Shown here: positions 10,198 through 17,490 of the stretch, piece by piece
Numbering within the stretch: the stretch's first letter is position 1
Layout of the letters: the number at the start of each line of letters is the position of its first letter
Assembly: GCA_004535785.1 (NCBI GenBank)
Contig: SPIB01000005.1
Location: 44,345-106,208 of the forward strand
Direction of reading: 5' to 3'
Source of the DNA: Gammaproteobacteria bacterium LSUCC0112
GTDB taxonomy: Bacteria > Pseudomonadota > Gammaproteobacteria > Pseudomonadales > Pseudohongiellaceae
Length of the DNA: 61,864 bases
Notes under the pieces: model-generated
What the model saw: the letters and a program-made list of their open reading frames with translations, nothing else
What the model was told of the DNA's origin: nothing
Databases searched by the model: none
Program-made: the position numbers and the translations under genes

Positions 10198-11271
10198 ATG
10201 TCAGCTAAAACGCGGGAAGTCGATAATTTGCATATCATTTCACAGGAGGAGCTGCCGACTCCTGCCGATCTTAAACGCGAAATGCCCTTAAAAGGAGAGG
10301 CGCTCGATACCGTCTTGTATGGCCACCACAGTGTGAAAGGCATTCTGGATAAAAAAGATCACCGGCTGTTGGTGGTTGTTGGCCCCTGTTCAATTCACGA
10401 TACCGCGCTTGCGATGGATTATGCCCGCCTGTTAAAACCGCTGGCAGATGAGTTAAAAGACACACTGATGATCATGATGAGGGTCTATTTCGAAAAGCCG
10501 CGAACAACTGTTGGCTGGGAAGGCCTGATTTACGATCCCTATCTTGATGGCAGTCATCGCATTGAACATGGCTTGCGCATAGGCAGACAGCTAATGCTGG
10601 ATATTAATGCGCTAGGCCTCCCGATTGCCGTAGAGGCGCTGGATCTGATTTCCCCGCAATATCTGCAGGATCTGGTGAGCTGGACGGCTATTGGTGCCAG
10701 AACAACCGAATCCCCTACTCACAGGAAGCTTTCCAGTGGTATTTCGTCAGCGGTTGGCTTCAAGAACAATGTAGACGGCAGTTTGTCAGTGGCAGTGAAT
10801 GCAATTCGATCCGCCAGTGCGGTGAATACGTTTATCAGCGTAACTGAACAGGGCAGGGTCGCTGCGTTCCGGACCTCGGGCAACCCCCACTGTCACGTGA
10901 TTCTGCGCGGTGGCAAAGAGCCCAATTATCAGGCGCCTTTTGTGGCTGCCTGCGAGGAAGAATTACGGAAAGCTGCCCTGCCTGAAAATATTCTGGTGGA
11001 TTGCAGCCATGGCAATTCACGCAAGCAGTATGAATTGCAGCTTGAGGTACTGGACGATGTGGCTCAGCAAATCATTGCCGGGAACAAATCAATTATGGGG
11101 GTGATGGTAGAAAGCAATATCTGCGCAGGTAACCAGCCTATCCCGGAAGATCCGGAAGAAATCCGCTACGGGGTGTCGATCACCGATGCTTGTATTGACT
11201 GGCCCAGCACCGAAACCGCGCTTAGAAAGCTGGCCGCTCAGCTTAAACCTGTCCTGCCGGGGCGACGATAG
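10198..11271 (+). CDS. 3-deoxy-7-phosphoheptulonate (DAHP) synthase, class I
   Basis: First enzyme of the shikimate pathway: condenses phosphoenolpyruvate and erythrose 4-phosphate. The 357-aa length and motifs LLVVVGPCSIHD, MRVYFEKPRTTVGWEG, GARTTESPTHR, LRGGKEPNY, DCSHGNSRK and GVMVESN are those of the AroF/AroG/AroH family; the isozyme and its feedback specificity cannot be assigned safely. The chosen ATG has an AGGAT site upstream; the frame stays open a further 31 codons back into the end of murJ, but without conserved sequence. Confidence 0.95.
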   Translation: MSAKTREVDNLHIISQEELPTPADLKREMPLKGEALDTVLYGHHSVKGILDKKDHRLLVVVGPCSIHDTALAMDYARLLKPLADELKDTLMIMMRVYFEKPRTTVGWEGLIYDPYLDGSHRIEHGLRIGRQLMLDINALGLPIAVEALDLISPQYLQDLVSWTAIGARTTESPTHRKLSSGISSAVGFKNNVDGSLSVAVNAIRSASAVNTFISVTEQGRVAAFRTSGNPHCHVILRGGKEPNYQAPFVAACEEELRKAALPENILVDCSHGNSRKQYELQLEVLDDVAQQIIAGNKSIMGVMVESNICAGNQPIPEDPEEIRYGVSITDACIDWPSTETALRKLAAQLKPVLPGRR

Positions 11272-11279
11272 TCCCCGGC
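11256..11279 (+). terminator. Possible terminator of DAHP synthase gene
   Basis: GCCGGGG/CCCCGGC stem with a 10-nt loop spanning the stop codon. The nearest T-run (ATTTTTC) is about 14 nt further on, so termination efficiency is doubtful. Confidence 0.35.
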
Positions 11280-11312
11280 GACCGGTAATTGATTTTTCTT
11301 GTGCCCTGCCTG

Positions 11313-11420
11313 TCAGAAGCTGTTGCCGATGATGGTAGACAGGGTGACCAGGCCCAACGCTACCAACATAATTACACCAACTGTTACCGCGATATTTCGT
11401 GCAACCATTTTGTCTTCCAT
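11313..11420 (-). CDS. 35-aa single-pass membrane protein
   Basis: Small protein of unknown function: a short charged N-terminus (MEDKMVARN), one hydrophobic helix (residues 9-31, IAVTVGVIMLVALGLVTLST) and a short tail. The real start is supported by a textbook ribosome-binding site, GGAGA with a 6-nt spacer before the ATG. The frame extends 73 codons further upstream, but that part is low in hydrophobic pattern and lacks such a site. It diverges from the uspA-type gene. An FNR-type box and a -10 like GATTAT upstream suggest oxygen-controlled expression. Its size and topology resemble accessory subunits of respiratory oxidases, but no named family is recognised. Confidence 0.6.
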   Translation of the reverse strand: MEDKMVARNIAVTVGVIMLVALGLVTLSTIIGNSF

Positions 11421-11501
11421 TATCAGTCTCCAGTATCCGAGTGAAGTTAGATGCAGGTTTCTGGTTCCTTGCTGCTGGTTCGGCACCACACCCACGGTGC
11501 A

Positions 11502-11543
11502 ATAATCCTGCACATAGATCTGGAAAATTTTGACCTGTGTCAA
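11502..11543 (-). promoter_or_regulatory. FNR/Anr-type box with class II promoter for the 35-aa gene
   Basis: TTGAC-CTGT-GTCAA at 11530-11543 is a perfect palindrome of the FNR/Anr form TTGAY-N4-RTCAA. On the minus strand a -10-like GATTAT lies at 11507-11502, placing the start near 11495 and the box centre at -41.5, the standard class II activation geometry. Leader to the ATG about 75 nt. Confidence 0.55.
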
Positions 11544-11580
11544 ATAGTTAATGCTGAATTGGCGGGATGAATATGCTTCA

Positions 11581-11609
11581 TTGATCGATCTCAATATTTT
11601 AACTATGAT
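11581..11609 (+). promoter_or_regulatory. Sigma-70 promoter for the universal stress protein gene
   Basis: TTGATC, 17-bp spacer, TATGAT. The -35 element overlaps a second, imperfect FNR-like sequence TTGAT-CGAT-CTCAA, so an FNR-family protein bound there would block rather than assist; this second site may be coincidental. Confidence 0.5.
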
Positions 11610-11667
11610 CCAATCAGCGCTGATGGTTCTTAAGCGCATACATCTTCAACGAAGGGAGTGTCACTGT

Positions 11668-12099
11668 ATGTCTAACTACAAAAAAGTTCTGGTTGCCATT
11701 GATGGGTCAGACGAGTCTGACACGATTGTAAACAAGGCCGTCGAGATTGCGGGTGCCAACGGAGCTGAGTTGCACGCAGTGCTGGTGTTTGAACCGCTGT
11801 TGGGTAGTTACTCGTTTGAGCTGAACATGGCGGATTTTGAGACGGTACAGAAGGAACATCAGGCGAGGATTGCTGACAATGTGCGGACATCAATGGCAGG
11901 ACTGGGTGTGCCCGCTACCCACATTCATTTCCTCGCCGGCAAGCCTGCAACCGAAATCAAAAAGCTGGTGGCTGACTCGGCAACAGATCTGCTGGTGATT
12001 GGCAGTCATGGTCATAACCCGATCCGTGCGGTGTTGGGATCAACCGCCAATGCCGTGTTGCACGGCATTGGCTGCGATGTACTGATTGTAAGGGTATAA
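11668..12099 (+). CDS. Universal stress protein, UspA family
   Basis: Cytoplasmic nucleotide-binding stress protein of 143 aa with a single Usp domain. The start KKVLVAIDGSDES and the C-terminal ATP-loop motif GSHGHNPIRAVLGSTANAVLH (G-x2-G-x9-G-S) place it in the ATP-binding UspFG-like group. The chosen ATG follows GAAGGGAGTG; 39 open upstream codons lack a start with a site. Its stop lies 3 bp from the stop of the convergent aminotransferase. The role in oxygen or starvation stress is inferred from the family and from the FNR-type box in the intergenic region. Confidence 0.92.
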   Translation: MSNYKKVLVAIDGSDESDTIVNKAVEIAGANGAELHAVLVFEPLLGSYSFELNMADFETVQKEHQARIADNVRTSMAGLGVPATHIHFLAGKPATEIKKLVADSATDLLVIGSHGHNPIRAVLGSTANAVLHGIGCDVLIVRV

Positions 12100-12102
12100 A
12101 TC

Positions 12103-13299
12103 CTACTCAGTCAGCACCTTCTTGATGCTGTCTGCCAGGTAATCCAGGTTGCTGTGGTTGATACCTGCGATGTTAATCCTGCTGGAGTCGACCAGATAGA
12201 TGCTGTAGTCGTTGATCAGGCGATGAACCTGATCAACACTCAAGCCTAAAAACGAGAACATGCCTTTTTCGCGCTGAATAAAACTGAAGTCGTGATCCAG
12301 ACCCTTGGCGGCCAGCGCGTTCACCAGTTCAGTACGCAATCCATTGATGCGGTTGCGCACTTCTGTCAGCTCGATTTCCCAATCGGCATTTAATTCACTG
12401 TCACCCAGTATTTCAATCACCACTGCGGCGCCGTGATCTGGCGGCATTGAATAAATACTGCGTGCTATTGACGCTATTTGGCTACCGGCTGCTCTGGCCG
12501 ACGAGGCATTGCTACTGATTACGGTCAATGAACCGGCGCGCTCACGGTACAACCCAAAGTTCTTAGAGCACGAGCTGACAACCACCAGTTCAGGAAGTGT
12601 CTCAGCCAATAAACGCACGCCATAGCAGTCCTCTACAATGCCATCGCCCAACCCCTGATAGGCGAGGTCGATAAACGGTGTGAAGCCATTTTTGTGCGCC
12701 AACTCAGCAATTGCCTGCCATTGCTGCTGGTCAAGATCCGCACCACAAGGGTTGTGGCAGCAACCATGCAACAGCACCAGGTCACCGGCGCCAGCGCTGC
12801 TCAGGCTGTCCATCATGGCGTCAAAACGAATGGCATGATGCTGGTAGTCGTAATAAGGGTATTTACTGATGTTCAGGCCTGCCTCGCCGAGCAAGGGAAT
12901 ATGGTTGGCCCAGGTAGGGTCGCTGACCATAATTTTTGCGCCGGGTTTTACTTTTTGCAGAAACTCGGCGCCAAGACGCAAACCACCGCAACCACCGGGT
13001 GTCTGAAACGTTACCCGGCGTCCAGCGAGTTGATCGCGCAGTGTATTGCCAAAGATCAGGCCGGCGATCAGGTGGTTATATTCTTCCTGTCCTGCCGGAG
13101 CAACATAGGTTTTGGTCTGTTGATTTGCCAACAGACGTGTTTCAGCCTGTTTGACAGCCCGCATGACCGGTGTTTGTCCGCGTTCATCTTTATAGACTCC
13201 AACGCCCAGATCGATTTTGTGAGCATTGGTATCGGCACGAAAGGCTGCCATCAAACCGAGAATGGGATCTGCCGGCAAGCTGTTTATGGCTTCAAACAT
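12103..13299 (-). CDS. Aspartate/aromatic amino acid aminotransferase (class I)
   Basis: PLP enzyme transferring the amino group of aspartate or aromatic amino acids to 2-oxoglutarate. Close in pattern to E. coli AspC/TyrB: MFEAINSLPADPILGL start, GVGVYKDERG, QTPGGCGGLR, HGCCHNPCG, FIDLAYQG and SSCSKNFGLYRERAG with the Schiff-base Lys. Length 398 aa. The start is taken at the second of two near Met codons (ATGACTATG) because AAAGGA is 8 nt from it and the family begins MFE; two residues earlier is also possible. AspC and TyrB activities cannot be separated by eye. A DAHP synthase close by fits aromatic amino acid synthesis. Confidence 0.93.
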   Translation of the reverse strand: MFEAINSLPADPILGLMAAFRADTNAHKIDLGVGVYKDERGQTPVMRAVKQAETRLLANQQTKTYVAPAGQEEYNHLIAGLIFGNTLRDQLAGRRVTFQTPGGCGGLRLGAEFLQKVKPGAKIMVSDPTWANHIPLLGEAGLNISKYPYYDYQHHAIRFDAMMDSLSSAGAGDLVLLHGCCHNPCGADLDQQQWQAIAELAHKNGFTPFIDLAYQGLGDGIVEDCYGVRLLAETLPELVVVSSCSKNFGLYRERAGSLTVISSNASSARAAGSQIASIARSIYSMPPDHGAAVVIEILGDSELNADWEIELTEVRNRINGLRTELVNALAAKGLDHDFSFIQREKGMFSFLGLSVDQVHRLINDYSIYLVDSSRINIAGINHSNLDYLADSIKKVLTE

Positions 13300-13326
13300 A
13301 GTCATTATCCTTTAAAAAACAGAGAG

Positions 13327-14208
13327 TCAGATCTGAGCACGCAGTGCCTGTGCTTTAAGTGTGTTTTGAAGCAGCGATGCTCTGGTCATCGGGCCAACGC
13401 CGCCGGGTACCGGTGTGATAAAGGAGCATTTTGTTTTTACGGAATCAAAGTGCACATCGCCAGTCAGTCTGAAGCCACTTGCCTTGCTGGCGTCGGCCAC
13501 ACGTGTAATGCCCACATCAATGACAACAGCACCCTCTTTGACCATATCACCGGTCACAAAGTCGGGTTTGCCAATGGCAACAATCAAAATGTCGGCGGTT
13601 CTGCAGATGTCTGCCATATTTGGCGTCCGGCTGTGAACCAGCGTGACAGTGGCGTTGCCGGGATTGCTGTTGCGCGACATCAGAATGGACATCGGTGTGC
13701 CAACGATATTGCTGCGACCGACAACAACACAATGTTTTCCTGACGTTTCAATCTGATAACGTTTCAGCAGTTCCATCACACCATTGGGGGTTGCGGAGAT
13801 AAAGGTTGGCAGGGCCAGACACATGCGTCCTACACTAGCCGGGGAGAAACCATCAACATCCTTTGCCGGGGAAATCGCCAACGTTACCCGGGTTTCATCG
13901 ATGTGTTTGGGCAGAGGTACCTGCACGATAAAACCGTCAATGTCGGGATTCAGATTCAATTGTTGAATATGCTCGAGCAGAGAGTCTTCGGTGATATCCG
14001 CTGGCAATCTGATCAGAGTTGAGTCAAAACCAACCTGCTTGCAGTCGAGGACTTTATTGGCGACATAGGTTTCACTGGCGCCATCGTTGCCAACCAGAAT
14101 CGCAGCCAGATGCGGGACTTTGCCTCCGCGCGCTTTGATACGATTTACCTCGTCAGCGATTTCTGACTTGATCTGTTCTGCTGTGAGTTTGCCGTCAAGA
14201 ATTTGCAT
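13327..14208 (-). CDS. folD: Methylenetetrahydrofolate dehydrogenase/cyclohydrolase
   Basis: Bifunctional enzyme of one-carbon metabolism interconverting 5,10-methylene-, methenyl- and 10-formyl-THF. The 293-aa length is standard. Motifs: the catalytic region [16 protein letters not shown] (the Lys in YVANK), [10 protein letters not shown], the signature DVDGFSP and GRSNIVGTP of the NADP site, and [15 protein letters not shown] near the C-terminus. The ATG is preceded by AAGGTAGC at good spacing; nine upstream codons are open but unsupported. purU, which consumes 10-formyl-THF, lies 2.4 kb away on the other strand. Confidence 0.97.
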   Translation of the reverse strand: MQILDGKLTAEQIKSEIADEVNRIKARGGKVPHLAAILVGNDGASETYVANKVLDCKQVGFDSTLIRLPADITEDSLLEHIQQLNLNPDIDGFIVQVPLPKHIDETRVTLAISPAKDVDGFSPASVGRMCLALPTFISATPNGVMELLKRYQIETSGKHCVVVGRSNIVGTPMSILMSRNSNPGNATVTLVHSRTPNMADICRTADILIVAIGKPDFVTGDMVKEGAVVIDVGITRVADASKASGFRLTGDVHFDSVKTKCSFITPVPGGVGPMTRASLLQNTLKAQALRAQI

Positions 14209-14303
14209 GCTGCTACCTTGTCCAAAAACGCGCAATGATAAACGAGCGCTGCGGTAGCCTCAACAAGACGGACTGATCCGCGGCATTTCCAATGTTGATC
14301 AGG

Positions 14304-14723
14304 TTACCATTTGCCCGTATTGGGCATACTGAGCCAGGGTTCCTGAGGAGAAAGCGGCGCTCCACGTTGCAACAGTTCGATTGAAATGTTGTCCGGCGAG
14401 CGAATAAATGCCATGCGACCATCACGTGGTGGCCGGTTGATCATCACGCCTTTTTTCATAAGCTGTTCACAGACGGCATAGATGTTGTCGACCTGATAAG
14501 CGAGATGGCCAAAATTACGACCTTCGCCATACACTTCCGGATCCCAGTTATAGGTCAATTCAATCTGTGCATGCTCATCACCTTCAGCCGCCAGAAAAAC
14601 CAGTGTGAAGCGTCCTTGTTCGCTTTCCCGGCGCTGCAATTCCTTCAGACCCAGTTTGTTGCAGTAAAAGTCCAGGGATGCATCAAGGTCACTGACGCGC
14701 ACCATTGTGTGCAGATATTTCAA
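14304..14723 (-). CDS. gloA: Glyoxalase I (lactoylglutathione lyase), TTG start
   Basis: Converts the methylglyoxal-glutathione hemithioacetal to S-lactoylglutathione. The 139-aa VOC-fold protein has all four metal ligands: H5, E55 (in QIELTYN), H73 (in FGHLAY) and E116 (in ISIELLQ). The short form without the eukaryotic insert suggests the Ni-type enzyme, as in E. coli GloA. The start is TTG, 9 nt after AAAGGAG, and that ribosome-binding site lies inside the last codons of the upstream gene, whose stop is 2 nt before the TTG; the two are probably translationally coupled. Confidence 0.93.
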   Translation of the reverse strand: MKYLHTMVRVSDLDASLDFYCNKLGLKELQRRESEQGRFTLVFLAAEGDEHAQIELTYNWDPEVYGEGRNFGHLAYQVDNIYAVCEQLMKKGVMINRPPRDGRMAFIRSPDNISIELLQRGAPLSPQEPWLSMPNTGKW

Positions 14724-14725
14724 AT

Positions 14726-15160
14726 TCAGTTACTCCTTTCGAGTCGCAAGGGAATATGTTCGCCCGATTGGCTCCAGTCCCCGTTGAGCGCAACAACCTG
14801 CACTCCCTCGGCATCAAACATCAAACTGCCAAAGAACTCAGCATCCAGTGTTGGTATGCTGAGCAGTACGTTGTTATTTTTCAGGCTGATGCTTGCGACG
14901 GGTAAACCGTTTCGGAACTGGGCAGGGATGTCCAGTGTTGCTGAATAAGCGTCTTTACCCCCGGCAGCAGTTATGTGCAAGACAATCTCCAGAGGATCAA
15001 ATTGGGCAGCGATCAGTGTGCCACGCCAGGTGCCCGTCAGTTGTATCTCAGATTGTGCCAGTGTCGGTTTTAACCAGAGCGCTGCTAGCATCATTATGAC
15101 AACAAATGAAAACACTCGGCCGGTACTGAACGCCGCACTGAGCTTGCTGAGAGTAAACAT
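14726..15160 (-). CDS. Small exported protein resembling the N-terminal domain of secreted alpha/beta hydrolases
   Basis: 144-aa protein with an N-terminal signal sequence (hydrophobic stretch about residues 17-32, then LAQ). The mature part (GTWRGTL, EIVLHI, YSATLDIPAQ, GLPV, GSLMF and GDWSQSGEHIPLRLER) has the spacing of the small beta-rich domain that precedes the catalytic domain in many secreted bacterial alpha/beta hydrolases; here it stands alone with no catalytic triad. That resemblance is from memory of the family pattern and needs a profile search. The start is set at a Met that begins the signal sequence; no clear ribosome-binding site is seen. Coupled to gloA. Confidence 0.7.
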   Translation of the reverse strand: MFTLSKLSAAFSTGRVFSFVVIMMLAALWLKPTLAQSEIQLTGTWRGTLIAAQFDPLEIVLHITAAGGKDAYSATLDIPAQFRNGLPVASISLKNNNVLLSIPTLDAEFFGSLMFDAEGVQVVALNGDWSQSGEHIPLRLERSN

Positions 15161-15223
15161 AGAACGTGATATCCGGGGCAGTGAAATGTGCAAACTGTCG
15201 CAAGGATAGCGCGCGTAAGGGTA

Positions 15224-15257
15224 TAAAAAAAGGGCCGATGCAAGCAGCAACGGCCCT
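15224..15257 (-). terminator. Intrinsic terminator of the 356-aa exported protein gene
   Basis: On the minus strand AGGGCCG/CGGCCCT (7 bp, 13-nt loop) is followed by seven T. It separates the upstream exported-protein gene from the gloA pair. Confidence 0.75.
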
Positions 15258-15337
15258 GTGACAAATGCCGGACAAGGAACCGGCATGACAAGTTAACCCG
15301 GTCGACAGGTTTTTCACGTCACATTCCTGTCAATCAC

Positions 15338-16408
15338 TTACTTTTTCAGATACTCGTAGGTGATGTTGTAAGACTGCGTGGCATTCATGCCGTTCACCAC
15401 AAAACTGGCAGCAAAGCGGGCGCGGAAGAACACGCGACTGTCAGTGACACTGACTTCGGTGATCTGGAAGTTGCTGAAAGTAGATGCATCAATACCTTCT
15501 GCGCCTTTAAGTGAGTCGCGCACTTGCTCCTCAAGTTTGTTGATATCAGCCGACCCTGGTGCCGGGATGGAATCGATCGACAGCGAGAATGGCTGAGTGG
15601 TCGTGAAACCGAAGATGGTGGCAGCCACGGTACCATTGATGTTCAGTCGATAGTCACCTGCAGGGATATCAATCACCGGTTCATCAATGGGCGGTGGCGG
15701 AGGGTTACCGCCCAGTTCGGCGCGCAATTGAGCGACAGTGTTGGCCAGTGCGCCGATGGTGACCAGCGAGTTTCCAAACTGACCGCCGGTGACATACACC
15801 GTGCCGTCCTTGATGCCGATGGCCGTGCCAGTGCCCTGATACTGGCGACCGATAAATCCATCAACAATTTCGTACGCGTGATTCAACGACACCGATGCCT
15901 TGGGGAAGATGGCACTGTAAACTTGTTCAGCCAGTTTAAACATGTCGGAAATGGCCGCGAGGTCTGGTGGTGTTCCACCCAGCAGATTACAGGACTTGCT
16001 GTTGCTGGTTTTTGTGCCGGTAAACTGACCAAGGAACTGATTTGTCGTGGAAAATACATTCAGTTCATTAAACGTGCCTGTACTGATGTTGGAGAGTGCC
16101 AACTTGACTCCCACAGTCGGTGCGTGCCACACGGCTTCAGCGGTATTGCTGCCCTCCAGCACCGGGTTAGCCAGAATGTACTTGTCGATGCACAACGTGC
16201 CGTCTGACGAGATCACAACATCAAGTTTGTCACCATTTACCAACGGTGCGCCTTGATGTGCTGAACCAAATGTCAGCGAGTACGTCCCTTCCAACCCGGC
16301 GGGAATGGTTGCCGAACTTTGCGCAACAAGCTGTTGTGAGCCAAGGGCAAATGCCGCGATGGCAAGCAGTCTGGATGCCAGACGAAGGGGGAAGTTGAGT
16401 GTTTTCAT
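15338..16408 (-). CDS. Exported protein of unknown function
   Basis: 356 aa with a signal peptide (residues 1-30, LLAIAAFALGSQQLVAQ). The mature protein looks like two beta-rich halves joined by a proline linker (PPPPPIDEP, about residue 238). Two cysteines (in GTLCIDKY and SKSCNLLGG) may form a disulfide in the first half. No catalytic motif or lipobox is visible and I do not recognise a family. GGAG 8 nt upstream supports the ATG, and a clear terminator follows, so it is probably monocistronic. It is divergent from purU. Confidence 0.75.
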   Translation of the reverse strand: MKTLNFPLRLASRLLAIAAFALGSQQLVAQSSATIPAGLEGTYSLTFGSAHQGAPLVNGDKLDVVISSDGTLCIDKYILANPVLEGSNTAEAVWHAPTVGVKLALSNISTGTFNELNVFSTTNQFLGQFTGTKTSNSKSCNLLGGTPPDLAAISDMFKLAEQVYSAIFPKASVSLNHAYEIVDGFIGRQYQGTGTAIGIKDGTVYVTGGQFGNSLVTIGALANTVAQLRAELGGNPPPPPIDEPVIDIPAGDYRLNINGTVAATIFGFTTTQPFSLSIDSIPAPGSADINKLEEQVRDSLKGAEGIDASTFSNFQITEVSVTDSRVFFRARFAASFVVNGMNATQSYNITYEYLKK

Positions 16409-16596
16409 CGATTCAGCTCCATGGTAAGACTTTACGTAGGTGTCAAAAAGTGGCCTGCGAAGAAAGTGCGTCCCTGCACTTCGGTTGAAAAGATTAGATG
16501 AATCGCCATGCTTTGTAGACCCCCTGATCGGGGGGCGGGTTTTAAGCGTGGTAAAAGGTGCTAAGATTTCGCCTGGACATCAGTTGCTTTTCAGAC

Positions 16597-17475
16597 ATGG
16601 ACATCATGAATCCCGATCAACGCAATAAATATGTATTAACCGTATCCTGCCCCGAAGCCAATGGCATTGTGCGTGCAGTCAGTGATTTTCTGTTTCAGCG
16701 CGGTGCAACCATCAGTGAAGCTGCGCAACATCGTGATCCGGTCATTGACCGGTTTTTTATGCGTGTTGAATTTGAAGAAGTTGAAGCGGATTTGCCGTCT
16801 GCTGAAAAACTCAATGAGGATTTTGCACCGCTGGCACGTCAATTTGATATGCAGTGGAGTTTTTTTGAACTACGCAAGCGTCCGCGAGTACTCTTGGCAG
16901 TGTCAACTCATGGTCATTGTCTGACCGACTTGTTGCACCGCTGGAGCAGTGGTGCACTGCCCGCGGATGTGGTGGGCGTCGTCTCCAATCATGAAGCGAT
17001 GAGAGGCATATCCGAATGGTACGGTCTGGATTTTTATTATCTGCCGTTAACGCCGGAGACCAAGTTGCAGCAGGAACAGGCGATGATCGATATCATCCAA
17101 GCGAAGCAAGTCGATTTGCTGGCGCTCGCCCGCTACATGCAAATTCTCTCGCCGCGGATGTGTGAGTTGATGGCGGGCCGGGCGATCAATATTCACCATT
17201 CATTTCTGCCTGGATTCAAGGGCGCGAATCCCTATCGGCAGGCATACATGCGCGGGGTCAAGATCATTGGTGCCACTGCGCATTATGTCACCATGGATCT
17301 GGATGAAGGCCCCATCATTGAACAAGCGGTTGAACGCATCGACCATAACTTTGATATCGATGAACTGGTGCAGATTGGACGTGATGCCGAGTGCGCTGCC
17401 TTTGCTCGCGCAGTAAAGTGGCACTGCGAACATCGCATCATTGTTAATGGCAACAAAACCGTGGTGTTCAAGTAA
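16597..17475 (+). CDS. purU: Formyltetrahydrofolate deformylase
   Basis: Hydrolyses 10-formyl-THF to THF and formate, balancing one-carbon units. An N-terminal ACT domain (YVLTVSCPEANGIVRAVSDFL) is followed by a formyltransferase-like catalytic domain with INIHHSFLPGFKGANPY and GATAHYVTMDLDEGPIIEQ carrying the catalytic His and Asp. Length 292 aa (or 289 if the second Met at 16606 is used); no strong ribosome-binding site decides between them. The symporter gene follows after 15 bp, possibly in the same transcript. Confidence 0.95.
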   Translation: MDIMNPDQRNKYVLTVSCPEANGIVRAVSDFLFQRGATISEAAQHRDPVIDRFFMRVEFEEVEADLPSAEKLNEDFAPLARQFDMQWSFFELRKRPRVLLAVSTHGHCLTDLLHRWSSGALPADVVGVVSNHEAMRGISEWYGLDFYYLPLTPETKLQQEQAMIDIIQAKQVDLLALARYMQILSPRMCELMAGRAINIHHSFLPGFKGANPYRQAYMRGVKIIGATAHYVTMDLDEGPIIEQAVERIDHNFDIDELVQIGRDAECAAFARAVKWHCEHRIIVNGNKTVVFK

Positions 17476-17490
17476 CGGGAGTTACACCCT

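Noticed and set aside
11581-11594. Second FNR-like box TTGAT-CGAT-CTCAA before the stress-protein gene
   Set aside because: One mismatch in the second half-site, and its first half is the -35 hexamer of a good sigma-70 promoter; likely coincidental.
12694-13743. 349-aa open frame on the plus strand opposite the aminotransferase and folD
   Set aside because: Spans two real genes and their junction; composition is that of a complementary-strand shadow.
16520-16534. CCCCC-TGATC-GGGGG hairpin upstream of purU as a riboswitch or terminator
   Set aside because: Very short, no T-run suited to an upstream gene, and no known riboswitch core around it.
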